Origin: Lachnospiraceae bacterium
Lineage (GTDB): Bacteria > Bacillota_A > Clostridia > Lachnospirales > Lachnospiraceae
Direction: 5' to 3'
Assembly (NCBI GenBank): GCA_018365895.1
Contig: JAGZJD010000002.1
Location: 1-64,000, forward strand
DNA: 64,000 nt
The notes beneath the pieces were generated by a model. That model did not search any database and was not told where the DNA came from. It was given only the letters and a program-made list of their open reading frames with translations. Numbering within the stretch: position 1 is the first letter of the stretch; the number at the start of each line of letters is the position of its first letter. This document shows positions 1 through 9,024 of the stretch, piece by piece. The translations under genes were made by a program, and so were the position numbers.

Positions 1-4
1 GTCA

Positions 5-80
5 AATCGAAAATGGAGTAAACGAAGGGGCAGTTCACTGGAATGCCAAAACTGCTTTTTCGTTTACCCCATCATCGATT
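5..80. repeat. imperfect inverted repeat, about 76 nt hairpin
   Basis: The left arm starts at aatcga (5-10) and the right arm ends at tcgatt (75-80). The arms share gtaaacgaa/ttcgtttac (18-26 and 57-65) and gcagtt/aactgc near the loop. A few mismatches interrupt the pairing. There is no T-tract, so it is not an obvious terminator; the end of a mobile element or a recombinase site are possible readings. Confidence 0.55.
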
Positions 81-156
81 CTAACCTAAAGAATTTGTTT
101 ATTTCTCATAATATCATACTTTGTAATTATTTACACCATTATAATCACAAAAAATA

Positions 157-190
157 ACGCAGACAATATCTCTACTATCTGCGTCATTCC
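157..190 (-). terminator. hairpin with T-rich tail on the minus strand
   Basis: ACGCAGA (157-163) pairs with TCTGCGT (178-184). Read on the minus strand the hairpin is followed by TATTTTTT. It could end transcripts coming from the leuS side, although leuS has its own stronger terminator at 433-494. Confidence 0.4.
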
Positions 191-210
191 TTTCATGTCT
201 TCTTGAAATA

Positions 211-252
211 TTTACTCCATTTTCTTTCAACTTTTACTCCAAATTTACTCCA
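211..252. repeat. three TTTACTCCA direct repeats phased by 11 bp
   Basis: Exact copies of TTTACTCCA start at 211, 233 and 244, giving spacings of 22 and 11 bp, about two and one helical turns. An inverted copy, TGGAGTAAA, lies at 14-22. Phased short repeats of this kind resemble arm-type binding sites of tyrosine recombinases or operator arrays; the assignment is inference. Confidence 0.5.
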
Positions 253-432
253 TTTTAAAAATCTATTACGATATTTTGCGGTATTCTATGATACCTTTTC
301 TTTGAAGAAAAATGTCTGCAAACCTTGATTTTAAGCGAATTTTTCAATATTTCCAAGCACTTTATTCTACAGTAGCGCTGCTCAAGCTCGAATCCACTTC
401 GCTTCTTCTCGCTTGACGGGCATATGCCCTAT

Positions 433-494
433 AGATAACAAAAAAGATGTCCTTATTCCTGTAAACAAGATAAGTCCATCTTTTCTGTTATCTG
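433..494 (-). terminator. leuS terminator
   Basis: A long hairpin of about 24 bp with three mismatches has arms starting GATAACA (433) and ending TGTTATC (494). The minus-strand descending arm contains a run of six T. It starts about ten bases after the leuS stop codon. Confidence 0.75.
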
Positions 495-503
495 CACTGC
501 CTA

Positions 504-2927
504 TTATTTCTGCACAATATTGATGATTTTCTTCGGAACATAAATTTCTTTTACAATTGTTCCTGTTAATTTATCTTTGATAGCCTCTTTTCCGGCTGCG
601 ATTGCATCTTCTTTGGAAGCATCTGCCGCAATTGTAACGATTGCTCTTGTTTTTCCGTTAATCTGTACCGGAACTTCAATCTCATCGTCTTTCATTGCCT
701 CTTCATCATAGGTCGGCCATCCTGCATGGAATACACTTCCTTCATTTCCAAGCTGCTGCCAGATTTCTTCTGCAAGGTGCGGTGCAAACGGAGCAAGGAG
801 TACTGCAAGTGTATTTAATGTTTCTTTGTCTACTCCGCCCTCTTTCTTCGCAATCTCAATCAGTTTATTATTATATTCCATGAAACCGGAAACAACTGTG
901 TTAAGACTGAAGCTTTCCAGACGTTTTGTGATCTCACATACCATTCTGTGGCGTGTTTTAATCATTTCTTTTGATGCTGTCACATTTTTCTCTTTGTTGT
1001 CCATCACGAGGTTCCATACTTTGTTTAAGAAACGATAAACGCCGTCGATTCCTCTGTCATCCCATTCTGCATCTAATTCCGGCGGTCCTACAAACAGCTC
1101 GTACATTCTCAAGGAATCACATCCATAATCTCTTACAAGATCATCCGGAGAAACAACATTTCCTTTTGATTTACTCATCTTAATGCCGTTCTTTCCTGTG
1201 ATCATACCCTGATTAAACAGTTTGTGGAACGGTTCGTCAAAGTCAACGACTCCGATATCATGCAGGAATTTTGTATAGAAACGTGAATACAGTAAGTGAA
1301 GTACCGCATGTTCTACACCACCGATGTACATATCAACCGGAAGCATTTCATCTGCTTTTTCTCTGGAAACAAGCTGCTCTTTATTATGCGAATCTACATA
1401 ACGAAGGAAATACCAGGAAGAACCTGCCCATTGCGGCATTGTGTTTGTCTCGCGTTTTGCAGGAGCTCCACATACCGGACAAGTTGTATTTACCCAGCTG
1501 TCGATTGCTGCAAGCGGTGATTCTCCTGTTCCTGTCGGCTCATAGGAATCTACTTCCGGCAATGTCAGCGGAAGCTGATCTTCCGGAACCGGAACATTTC
1601 CACAATGCGGACAGTGAATGATCGGAATCGGTTCTCCCCAGTAACGCTGACGTGAGAATACCCAGTCACGAAGCTTAAAGTTCACTGTTGCACGTCCAAA
1701 TCCACGCTCTTCAATCATATGCGGCGCTTCTTTTTTCAGCACAGCTGATTCCATACCGTTCCACTCACCGGAATTAATCATGATTCCGGAAGCTTCTGTG
1801 TACGCTTCTTCCATATTTTCAATTTCTTTGCCATCTTTTGCAATTACCTGAATGATCGGAATGTTGAATTTCTTTGCAAATGCAAAGTCACGGTCGTCGT
1901 GTGCCGGTACACACATAATCGCACCTGTACCATAATCAGCAAGTACATAGTCAGACAGCCAGATTGGTGTTTTTGCTCCGTTTAACGGATTAATTGCATA
2001 GCTTCCTGTAAATACACCTGTCTTTTCTTTATCCTGAAGACGATCTACATTTGATTTCATAGAAGCATCGTAAATATACTGTTCTACTGCCTCTCTTGTC
2101 TCATCTGTTGCAAGTTCTTTTGCAAGTGCGTGCTCCGGAGCAAGTACCATAAATGTTGCTCCATGCAGTGTATCCGGTCTTGTCGTATAAACTGTAATCT
2201 TTTCGTCTCTTCCCTCTACCTGGAAATCTACTTCTGCACCATAGCTCTTGCCGATCCAGTCTGCCTGCATCTTTTTCACTTTTTCCGGCCAGTCAAGCTT
2301 ATCAAGGTCATTTAGCAAACGGTCTGCATATTTTGTAATCCTCAGCATCCACTGGCGAAGATTCTTCTTTGTTACCTCTGAACCACAACGCTCGCATTTT
2401 CCATTGACAACTTCTTCATTGGCAAGACCTGTCTTACAGGACGGGCACCAGTTAATCGGGAATTCTTTTTCATATGCAAGACCATTTTTAAACATCTGCA
2501 CAAAAATCCACTGTGTCCATTTATAAAATTCTGGATCTGTTGTATTTACTTCTCTGTCCCAGTCATATAACGCTGCGATTTCATTAATCTGGCGTTTAAT
2601 ATTTTTTACATTTTCTGCTGTGGAAATTGCCGGATGAACTCCCATCTTAATTGCATAGTTTTCAGCCGGAAGTCCAAACGCATCCCATCCCATTGGATGA
2701 ATGATATAATAACCCTGAAGTAATTTATAACGGCTCCATACATCAGAAATAACATATCCTCTCCAATGTCCTACATGAAGACCATTTCCTGACGGATATG
2801 GGAACATATCCAGACAATAATATTTTTCACGCTTTCCATTGGCGTCTTCTTTGATATTTACTGGATTCTTTTCCCAGTTTTCACGCCATTTTTTCTCAAT
2901 TGCCTTATGATTATAAGGTGCTGCCAT
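504..2927 (-). CDS. leuS: leucyl-tRNA synthetase
   Basis: This class I aminoacyl-tRNA synthetase charges tRNA-Leu in the cytoplasm. The protein has 807 residues from the chosen start, normal for bacterial LeuRS. Visible marks are the HIGH-type HVGHWRGY motif near residue 50, a zinc-binding CPSC/CERC cluster, the CP1 editing domain with TTRPDT, and KMSKSKGN in the C-terminal half. The start is the ATG at 2927, preceded by AGGAGG at 2935-2940. The frame stays open for 37 more codons upstream, but these codons lie in the T-box leader and its terminator and are not expected to be translated. The gene is monocistronic, between its own T-box and a strong terminator. Confidence 0.97.
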   Translation of the reverse strand: MAAPYNHKAIEKKWRENWEKNPVNIKEDANGKREKYYCLDMFPYPSGNGLHVGHWRGYVISDVWSRYKLLQGYYIIHPMGWDAFGLPAENYAIKMGVHPAISTAENVKNIKRQINEIAALYDWDREVNTTDPEFYKWTQWIFVQMFKNGLAYEKEFPINWCPSCKTGLANEEVVNGKCERCGSEVTKKNLRQWMLRITKYADRLLNDLDKLDWPEKVKKMQADWIGKSYGAEVDFQVEGRDEKITVYTTRPDTLHGATFMVLAPEHALAKELATDETREAVEQYIYDASMKSNVDRLQDKEKTGVFTGSYAINPLNGAKTPIWLSDYVLADYGTGAIMCVPAHDDRDFAFAKKFNIPIIQVIAKDGKEIENMEEAYTEASGIMINSGEWNGMESAVLKKEAPHMIEERGFGRATVNFKLRDWVFSRQRYWGEPIPIIHCPHCGNVPVPEDQLPLTLPEVDSYEPTGTGESPLAAIDSWVNTTCPVCGAPAKRETNTMPQWAGSSWYFLRYVDSHNKEQLVSREKADEMLPVDMYIGGVEHAVLHLLYSRFYTKFLHDIGVVDFDEPFHKLFNQGMITGKNGIKMSKSKGNVVSPDDLVRDYGCDSLRMYELFVGPPELDAEWDDRGIDGVYRFLNKVWNLVMDNKEKNVTASKEMIKTRHRMVCEITKRLESFSLNTVVSGFMEYNNKLIEIAKKEGGVDKETLNTLAVLLAPFAPHLAEEIWQQLGNEGSVFHAGWPTYDEEAMKDDEIEVPVQINGKTRAIVTIAADASKEDAIAAGKEAIKDKLTGTIVKEIYVPKKIINIVQK

Positions 2928-2979
2928 GACTTTTCCTCCTTCTTCCTTATCCACAACACCGGCGGAGTCTTTTTCGTTA

Positions 2980-3285
2980 ATAAAAAAGACCTTCATCTCA
3001 TTCAAGAGACGAAAGTCATAATGATTCCGCGGTACCACTCTAATTTATCCGTACGAAACAGATACACTTACATTTCTATAACGGGAAATCCCGCTTCCGG
3101 CTACTGTACATATAGAACGGTTCACCGAAAGAACTCTGAGGTGAGTTCAAAATCTGCATCTGCTGCCTCACACCTTCCGACAGCTCTCTGAAAGATTAAC
3201 AGCTCTCTACTATTCCTCTTCAACGTTTATTCGATATTTTTTGATAAACTATATTTCATTCTAACATATGCCTGCTATTTGTCAA
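2980..3285 (-). promoter_or_regulatory. Leu T-box leader and promoter of leuS
   Basis: The promoter is TTGACA (3280-3285), a 16 bp spacer and TAGAAT (3258-3263). The leader carries the T-box core TGGTACCGCGG (3027-3037) and then a 12 bp G-U-tolerant hairpin followed by TTTTTT (2981-3017), the intrinsic terminator. In the specifier region GAA is followed by CTC (codon at 3143-3145), a leucine codon, matching the downstream gene. Established T-box logic: uncharged tRNA-Leu stabilises the antiterminator and switches leuS on. Confidence 0.93.
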
Positions 3286-3368
3286 GCACTTGCTTATAAA
3301 TTCCTCATTTTCTGACGTTTCCCCAAAATTACACCCTATATTTTTGTTCAGTTTTCTCAAATTTATGG

Positions 3369-3397
3369 TTGTTTTAAGCATGCATTTAGTGTATAAT
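3369..3397 (+). promoter_or_regulatory. promoter of the small P-loop gene
   Basis: TTGTTT (3369-3374), a 17 bp spacer and TATAAT (3392-3397). It is divergent from the leuS promoter and about 50 bp upstream of the next start codon. Confidence 0.65.
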
Positions 3398-3446
3398 ATA
3401 CATATCTTGTAAGAGACGATAAAACAACATAAAGGAGATTACGATT

Positions 3447-3869
3447 ATGGTTAATTTATTAATAGGCCCGAAAGGCACTGGAAAAACACAGATTATGATT
3501 GATCTCGCTAACAAAGCTGTAAAGGACTGCAATGGTAACGTCGTATTTATCAAGAAGAGCCATCAGGATACTTTCAACTTATCTTTCGACATTCGTGTTA
3601 TCTGTATGGACGATTATGCAAAGGTTACAGGAGCTGACACTTATCTCGGATTCATTTACGGCATGCTCAGCGCTAACCATGATATCGAAGCAGTTTTCAT
3701 TGATGGATTATTAAAACATTCCGGTATTTCATCTGATCACATGCCTGCATTCATTGAAGAATTGAAAAATATTTCCAAGAATGATAACGTTGACTTTTAT
3801 GTAAGTCTCTCTGCTGAAAAAGACAGTCTTGCCGGAGTTGACATGACAGATTGTACACTTTTGAATTAA
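3447..3869 (+). CDS. small P-loop NTPase-like protein, function unknown
   Basis: A 140-residue cytoplasmic protein beginning almost at once with a Walker A motif, GPKGTGKT (residues 7-14). A Walker B-like strand (AVFIDGLL) lies near residue 80. No other domain is visible; the length is too short for a PilT or AAA+ ATPase, so it probably folds as a minimal P-loop domain. AGGAG lies at good spacing before the ATG. It is a single-gene transcript with its own promoter and terminator. I do not recognise a function; names such as PilT-like would rest on the P-loop only. Confidence 0.8.
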   Translation: MVNLLIGPKGTGKTQIMIDLANKAVKDCNGNVVFIKKSHQDTFNLSFDIRVICMDDYAKVTGADTYLGFIYGMLSANHDIEAVFIDGLLKHSGISSDHMPAFIEELKNISKNDNVDFYVSLSAEKDSLAGVDMTDCTLLN

Positions 3870-3883
3870 TTTCAATATTACAT

Positions 3884-3927
3884 AAAATGAGGAAGACATT
3901 CATCCCCTGAATCTCTTCCTCATTTTT
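3884..3927 (+). terminator. terminator between converging genes
   Basis: AAAATGAGGAAGA (3884-3896) pairs with TCTTCCTCATTTTT, giving a stem of about 12 bp followed by T residues. It ends the P-loop gene and may also stop minus-strand transcripts from the sulfatase-fold gene. Confidence 0.85.
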
Positions 3928-3969
3928 ATTATTGTTTTTTGCATATCTTTTTTCTAAAGCTTTCTATCA

Positions 3970-5364
3970 CTACTGCGCTTCTTCCGGCACAACAATCTCC
4001 TCTGTAAACCTTCTCCAGAATTCTGATTCATCTTTTGCAGTTTTCAGTGCATTTGATAATTTATGTACTCCGATCTGTTCCGCCAGTGTCTTTTCTCCCG
4101 AATACAGATTTGTTCCAAGTCCAAGCTGATTTCCTTCAATTTCTACGCCAAGACTCGCCAATGTTGTCGGAAACATATCCATCGCAGTAAATTTGCGGAA
4201 CGTTGTTTCCTCTGCCTCTATTGGAGAATTTAAAATCGTGTTATATAAAGTACGCCGATAGTCCGGATCAATCGTGCTGCAAAAATCTGCATCCATTGTC
4301 CGATGATCTCCTGACAGAATTACTGTTGTATCTTTATAAAACTCCTGCTGGCGAATCCATGATACAAAATCCGCCACCTGGCGACTTGAACAGGACAATA
4401 CTGTTCCATACTGATCTGCCCCATATTCCCACCTGCAGAGCGGACATGGCCAACCATTTTCTTTATGTGTATCTACGGTCAGCATTGTGAAATTAAATGG
4501 TTCTTCTTCTGCCGCTAGTTTTGTAATCTCTTCTTTCGCATATTCAAAAAGTCTCTGATCTTCATATCCCCACCAGACACGATAATCTATTGGAAATTTC
4601 TTATTGATCAGTGCTGTCGAATAATCATAAATTTTATAGCTGCCATGCTGCGAAAAATATTGCAGTCTTCCTCCGAAAATCGCATCTGAACCAATAAGTA
4701 ATTCCTGCTGATAGCCTTCCTGTTCAAGAATATTCCCAAGACTCCATACTTTTGGAAAAAATACTTCCTGCCCATTCATAGCATTTCTCGCAATCGGAAT
4801 CAATAACGGAAGTCCTGATGTCTGTGCAAACATGGATGCAACAGTCCAACGTATTCCTTCTACTTCGTATGCTCCTCCTACTTGATCTGTATGGGAGAAA
4901 TTCAGATTTTCTTCTGCCAATGCAGTAAGTTCCGGAATATAATTAATATCATATGCTCCTCCATCAAGTTTTGACATATAGGTATTTTCCATTGACTCCA
5001 AAAAGATATAGATTAGATTTCTCTTTTTCTCGGGAAATGAACTGCACAAAATGCAGAAACCAAGCACACCGGCAACAAACCGATGTACCCTTATAGAAAT
5101 CATAACTATTAGTAAGATTATCCCCCAAATAATTACTGATGGCACTACATATTGAAATAAATTCTGCAGTTCTTCTGTCAGAGATGTCTCCAATGGTACT
5201 TTTAATTGAAATACCAGCTCTTCTATTGAAACATCCCCCCAACTTTTTACAAACCACTTCCGAGTCAGACAGACAGTTGCAATAGCAATTCCCCCACATA
5301 CTGCTGCTACAACTGCCATAAGATATCCGACTCTCCTAATCACTTCTTTTGTCTTTTTTCTCAA
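3970..5364 (-). CDS. LTA synthase/sulfatase-fold membrane phosphotransferase
   Basis: A 464-residue alkaline-phosphatase-superfamily protein of the LtaS/phosphoglycerol transferase type, expected to act outside the membrane on glycerophosphate or phosphoethanolamine groups. The catalytic domain starts near residue 112; it shows LESMENTY (E123, metal binding), the nucleophile Thr in QTSGLPL (T182) and SGDHR with the metal-binding Asp-His pair. Only two or three membrane segments are visible (about 13-31, 72-91, a short one near 95-109), where LtaS-type proteins usually have five. Start is a TTG at 5364 with AGAGGA upstream. It is the last gene after aroF-aroB-aroE and the unknown membrane gene. 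The natural substrate cannot be told from sequence. Confidence 0.82.
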   Translation of the reverse strand: MRKKTKEVIRRVGYLMAVVAAVCGGIAIATVCLTRKWFVKSWGDVSIEELVFQLKVPLETSLTEELQNLFQYVVPSVIIWGIILLIVMISIRVHRFVAGVLGFCILCSSFPEKKRNLIYIFLESMENTYMSKLDGGAYDINYIPELTALAEENLNFSHTDQVGGAYEVEGIRWTVASMFAQTSGLPLLIPIARNAMNGQEVFFPKVWSLGNILEQEGYQQELLIGSDAIFGGRLQYFSQHGSYKIYDYSTALINKKFPIDYRVWWGYEDQRLFEYAKEEITKLAAEEEPFNFTMLTVDTHKENGWPCPLCRWEYGADQYGTVLSCSSRQVADFVSWIRQQEFYKDTTVILSGDHRTMDADFCSTIDPDYRRTLYNTILNSPIEAEETTFRKFTAMDMFPTTLASLGVEIEGNQLGLGTNLYSGEKTLAEQIGVHKLSNALKTAKDESEFWRRFTEEIVVPEEAQ

Positions 5365-5408
5365 GACAGATTCCTCTCATTCCTCTTCGTTTTAGAGTTT
5401 TCCTCCAG

Positions 5409-7004
5409 TTACTCTATATTTACTACCGTATGGAGCTCTTCTCCCTCTTTGTATTCTAAATGAAGTTCATCCCCCACATTATAGCGGATAATTCCAATAA
5501 ATTTATTTACCGCCACATCAAAAATATCTTCTGAACCTTCCAGCATAATATAGTAATGTGAATTTCCTTCCACAACACTTTGTGCAATCTTTGTAATCTT
5601 TCCAGTAGCTTCTTTTACTTCTCTTGTATCTTCTGTTTCTTCTTTCACTCCATTACTTACAAGAAGCTGATGATATTGTTCCTCACACGCAGAAACCGTA
5701 TCTCCAATAGCTACAAGTTGATATTTCTGTACATTTACCATCGCATATTTTTTAACAAGTCCTGCATCATCTTTCAATGCGATAAAATATGTTGGTTCTC
5801 CGGAAATATTCAGCAACAACGGAAATGTAGCTCTATATTTTAAGTTCTGAACCTGACCTTCTGCAGAAGATTGTGCAGATTCCTCCGTGGCACCTTCCAC
5901 CGGATAGAATTTTGTCTCCATTGTACGCTGATTCATCAAAACAAATCCAACATTAGACTGGTCTCCGCTGACAGAAGTTACTCCTGTATACACCCAAACA
6001 TCATCATCAATTGCCAGATAATTATAGCCGGTTGTTGTCTTCAAACAGTCCTTTTGACCAAGGATGCTGTTAAAATAACCATGTTTTAATGCGCCATAAT
6101 AATCATACAGACGAATCAAAAGATCTGCCGAATATGCATGGTCGATCCATTGTGGAACTTCATCAATCTTATAATCTTTTGTTTCTCCCGTTATTGCATC
6201 GCAAAGCACAACGCGCCCTATCGTCTCTCCTCCAAAAAGACCGATGTTATATTTCTTTACCGGACATACCCAGTATGGTGTTCCTTCCTCGTCAATCTCG
6301 AAACTAAGTTCATCAAAAATATATGTCGGATAGCGGAAACGTAAATGACGGTAAATATTCCGGTTCAAGTGTTCACTAGTAGAATATTTCATTCCCTCAT
6401 CCAGTTTTACAAGCTCTGTCGTCTGGCTGGCCATATCAATTTTAATATATGCCGGGATTCCCGTTTTCCAGTTGGTAAACCATTTAATGGTATTGGCATA
6501 ACGAAGCGGCGATACTCTGACCGGATGGTTATTATAATTAATCTGGCTATAGATCTCATCTACTTCATACTGAGACACCATTTCCACCATGCTTCCCATC
6601 TTACGGTTTCCAAGCAATTTAGCAGAGTCTTTATCAAGAATCGGAATCTGGTCAAAAGAAAGTTCTTCGATATCTTTCGTAAATTTTCCTTCCTCCACGT
6701 TCAAAAGCTTCTGATACTTCTTCGCATTAATAATCGGTGAAGACAACAGGCTTCCGACAAGAAAAACAACCACAACAGCTCCGATCAAACCGATCATCAA
6801 TTTCATCATTTTTGACTGTTTCACTTCTGAAGGGCTAATACGCTTACGGACAGCGTAAATTACCGTCACAACTGCGATTCCAAAGATAATAAAATACCAG
6901 AAATCAACAGAATGAATATTTACTGCCGGAAGACTGACATAGTAATATACAAATCCGGCTATCAGAAGTGCAAGCACACTTAAGATCTTTGTTTTTAGTT
7001 TCAT
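5409..7004 (-). CDS. membrane-anchored extracytoplasmic protein, function unknown
   Basis: A 531-residue protein with three hydrophobic segments near residues 7-24, 36-52 and 68-87, then about 440 residues with no further membrane span, predicted outside the cell. The large part is rich in beta-prone and aromatic residues; no catalytic motif is recognised. A C-terminal piece after a Glu/Lys-rich linker (about 450-470) may be a small separate beta domain. GGGAGG precedes the ATG. It sits 45 bases upstream of the LtaS-like gene and 70 bases after aroE, so an envelope role is plausible from context only. Confidence 0.75.
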   Translation of the reverse strand: MKLKTKILSVLALLIAGFVYYYVSLPAVNIHSVDFWYFIIFGIAVVTVIYAVRKRISPSEVKQSKMMKLMIGLIGAVVVVFLVGSLLSSPIINAKKYQKLLNVEEGKFTKDIEELSFDQIPILDKDSAKLLGNRKMGSMVEMVSQYEVDEIYSQINYNNHPVRVSPLRYANTIKWFTNWKTGIPAYIKIDMASQTTELVKLDEGMKYSTSEHLNRNIYRHLRFRYPTYIFDELSFEIDEEGTPYWVCPVKKYNIGLFGGETIGRVVLCDAITGETKDYKIDEVPQWIDHAYSADLLIRLYDYYGALKHGYFNSILGQKDCLKTTTGYNYLAIDDDVWVYTGVTSVSGDQSNVGFVLMNQRTMETKFYPVEGATEESAQSSAEGQVQNLKYRATFPLLLNISGEPTYFIALKDDAGLVKKYAMVNVQKYQLVAIGDTVSACEEQYHQLLVSNGVKEETEDTREVKEATGKITKIAQSVVEGNSHYYIMLEGSEDIFDVAVNKFIGIIRYNVGDELHLEYKEGEELHTVVNIE

Positions 7005-7074
7005 ATTTCATTTCCTCCCTTATATGAGGCAATTATACAAGATAATCCTGTGAAAATCTACGGTCACACCGAAA

Positions 7075-7878
7075 CTAAAACCGTTTTTCTAAAAATTTAA
7101 TAATTTCCCCTCCGGCATCGGAGCAGATCTCTGTTTCCAACCAGATTTCTTCTGACCTGATTGCCTGACCAACTAACATTGACAGACCGGACACTGTCTG
7201 CAGCCCGGCTTCTTTTGCAAGGCGCAACAATTCCGTCTCCAGCGGATTGTATACCATATCTGCTGCAACACGATATGCTTTTATCTGTGATGCTTCAACA
7301 ACACTTTGACCGGTATTTGGATACATCCCCACCGGCGTCGTATTCAAGATGATATCTCCCCCTGGAAGATCTTCCAGCATACAGATATCCACTTCCGGAA
7401 AATATGCTTTGATTGCTTCTGCCTTCTTTGGATTACGCACCGCCAGCGTTACCGATGACGCTTCGCCCTGTAAAAAAGCATATACCGCAGCTTTGGCAGC
7501 TCCACCGGCTCCAAGCAGCGTCACATTTGTTCCCTTTAATGCAACACCGGCACGTTTGAACATATATAAGACACCTATATAATCTGTATTATATGCATAT
7601 ACCTGACCGTCTTTTTGTTTCAGCGTATTCAATGCCCCAATATTTTTCACATCTTTATCCGCAATCACATAGGGCAGCAATGTTTCTTTATAGGGAATTG
7701 TCACATTCAGTCCAAGATAGTCTTCCCGGAGCATTCGGGGAATTATCTGATCTGTCTCCTCTTCCGGCACTTCCAGAAGTTCATATGTTCCCGTCATTTC
7801 TTGTTCCTTTAATAAGTATTCATGAATTTCCGGAGACAGAGAATGCCCCAGCTTCTTTCCAATTAATCCCAGTTTCAT
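7075..7878 (-). CDS. aroE: shikimate dehydrogenase
   Basis: Reduces 3-dehydroshikimate to shikimate with NADPH. The 267-residue length is normal. Substrate-site motifs GHSLSP (11-16) and NVTIPYKE with catalytic Lys64 are present, as is NTD with Asp99. The nucleotide-binding loop is GAGGAA (123-128), and MVYNP lies in the C-terminal half. RBS AAAGGTGA precedes the ATG. It follows aroB in the Phe T-box operon; a dual shikimate/quinate specificity cannot be excluded. Confidence 0.94.
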   Translation of the reverse strand: MKLGLIGKKLGHSLSPEIHEYLLKEQEMTGTYELLEVPEEETDQIIPRMLREDYLGLNVTIPYKETLLPYVIADKDVKNIGALNTLKQKDGQVYAYNTDYIGVLYMFKRAGVALKGTNVTLLGAGGAAKAAVYAFLQGEASSVTLAVRNPKKAEAIKAYFPEVDICMLEDLPGGDIILNTTPVGMYPNTGQSVVEASQIKAYRVAADMVYNPLETELLRLAKEAGLQTVSGLSMLVGQAIRSEEIWLETEICSDAGGEIIKFLEKRF

Positions 7879-7961
7879 TTTTTCACCTTTCCCCTGACCG
7901 TCTTTTCAAAAAGCACTGTCTCATTTGTCACATTTTACCATTCCTCTTCGGAGTCATTTTG

Positions 7962-9020
7962 CTAGATCACGCCTGCCTCATAAAAGAATTCTGCCTCTGT
8001 CGGATAGACGAAGCTTTCTCCGATTTCTTTCAAAAGTACTAAGTTCAAACAATGGTTCAAATTCTTTTTATCATGTTTTACTGCTGCCAACAACGCTTTC
8101 ATCTCGATTCCACATTCCGTCGGAAGCCCATATTGCTTAAGCGTATCTCGGATCTGCTCTGCACAGCCTTGCTTTGTCATACCTCTTTCTTCAGATAATT
8201 TCGTAATCTGATACATCCCAATCGCCACCGCTTCTCCATGACTTTCCCGCTCATAATGGTAATATTGCTCAATTGCATGCGCCAGCGTATGACCAAAGTT
8301 CAAAAGCATTCTTTCTCCTACATCAAATTGATCTTGCTCAACTACTTGACGTTTAATATCTACACAGCGGAAAATAATCTCCGTCATATATGGCTTCAAT
8401 CCTTCAAAAGATCCCGCTTTCCGGATGGTATGAAATAACTGACAGTCCTTAATACAGCCGTATTTGATAACTTCTCCCATTCCATCAATCAAGTAACGTT
8501 CCGGCAATGTATCAAGCACATCCGGATCGATCAAAACAAGTTTCGGATGATAAAAAGCTCCCACAAGATTTTTTCCTTCCGCCAGATCCACTGCTGTCTT
8601 TCCTCCTACAGAAGAATCCACCTGTGCCAAAAGTGAAGTCGGAATCTGCACATACGGTACTCCCCTCATGTAAGTTGCTGCTGCAAATCCGGTTAAATCA
8701 CCCACAACACCTCCTCCAAGCGCAATCACAAGATCGCTTCTTGACATTTTTGCTTCCAACATCGAACTGTAGATACCTGGAAGCGTCTGAAAGCTTTTGG
8801 ACGGTTCTCCATGTGGAATAATTGTCTGAAAACATTCATAATGCTCTCTTAATCCCTGGAGCAGTTTTTCTCCATAAAGTGCAAATACCGAATCATCAGA
8901 CACTACCATAATCTTTCCTTTTGGAAATATCTCCGCAATATACTTTGATGCTTTTTCCAAAATTCCACGCTCTATTTCAATCGGATAACTCTGTTCTCCA
9001 AGATGAACTGTTAACTGCAT
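7962..9020 (-). CDS. aroB: 3-dehydroquinate synthase
   Basis: Converts DAHP to 3-dehydroquinate, second step of the shikimate pathway. The 352 residues match the family. Visible motifs are GGGVVGD (NAD binding), PTSLLAQVDSSVGGK, GKNLVGAF and a metal-site GHTLAHAIE. It starts five bases after the aroF stop, so translational coupling is likely, and is followed by aroE. Confidence 0.96.
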   Translation of the reverse strand: MQLTVHLGEQSYPIEIERGILEKASKYIAEIFPKGKIMVVSDDSVFALYGEKLLQGLREHYECFQTIIPHGEPSKSFQTLPGIYSSMLEAKMSRSDLVIALGGGVVGDLTGFAAATYMRGVPYVQIPTSLLAQVDSSVGGKTAVDLAEGKNLVGAFYHPKLVLIDPDVLDTLPERYLIDGMGEVIKYGCIKDCQLFHTIRKAGSFEGLKPYMTEIIFRCVDIKRQVVEQDQFDVGERMLLNFGHTLAHAIEQYYHYERESHGEAVAIGMYQITKLSEERGMTKQGCAEQIRDTLKQYGLPTECGIEMKALLAAVKHDKKNLNHCLNLVLLKEIGESFVYPTEAEFFYEAGVI

Positions 9021-9024
9021 TTTA

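Larger units (their letters stand above)
1..432. other. gene-free region at window edge
   Basis: No convincing coding frame was found on either strand. The first 21 bases read V-K-S-K-M-E-stop in frame 1, which could be the end of a gene lying outside the window, but this is too short to call. The stretch holds an imperfect inverted repeat, three phased direct repeats, a hairpin and a 12-base palindrome (gggcatatgccc, 418-429). It may be the border of an integrated element next to leuS. Confidence 0.5.

Noticed and set aside
1..21. Possible end of a gene (V-K-S-K-M-E-stop) such as an integrase
   Set aside because: Seven codons at the window edge cannot support a call.
211..252. CRISPR array
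   Set aside because: Repeats are only nine bases and spacers are 2 and 13 bases.
2928..3038. N-terminal extension of leuS
   Set aside because: It is coded by the T-box core and terminator, and the ribosome site fits the ATG at 2927.
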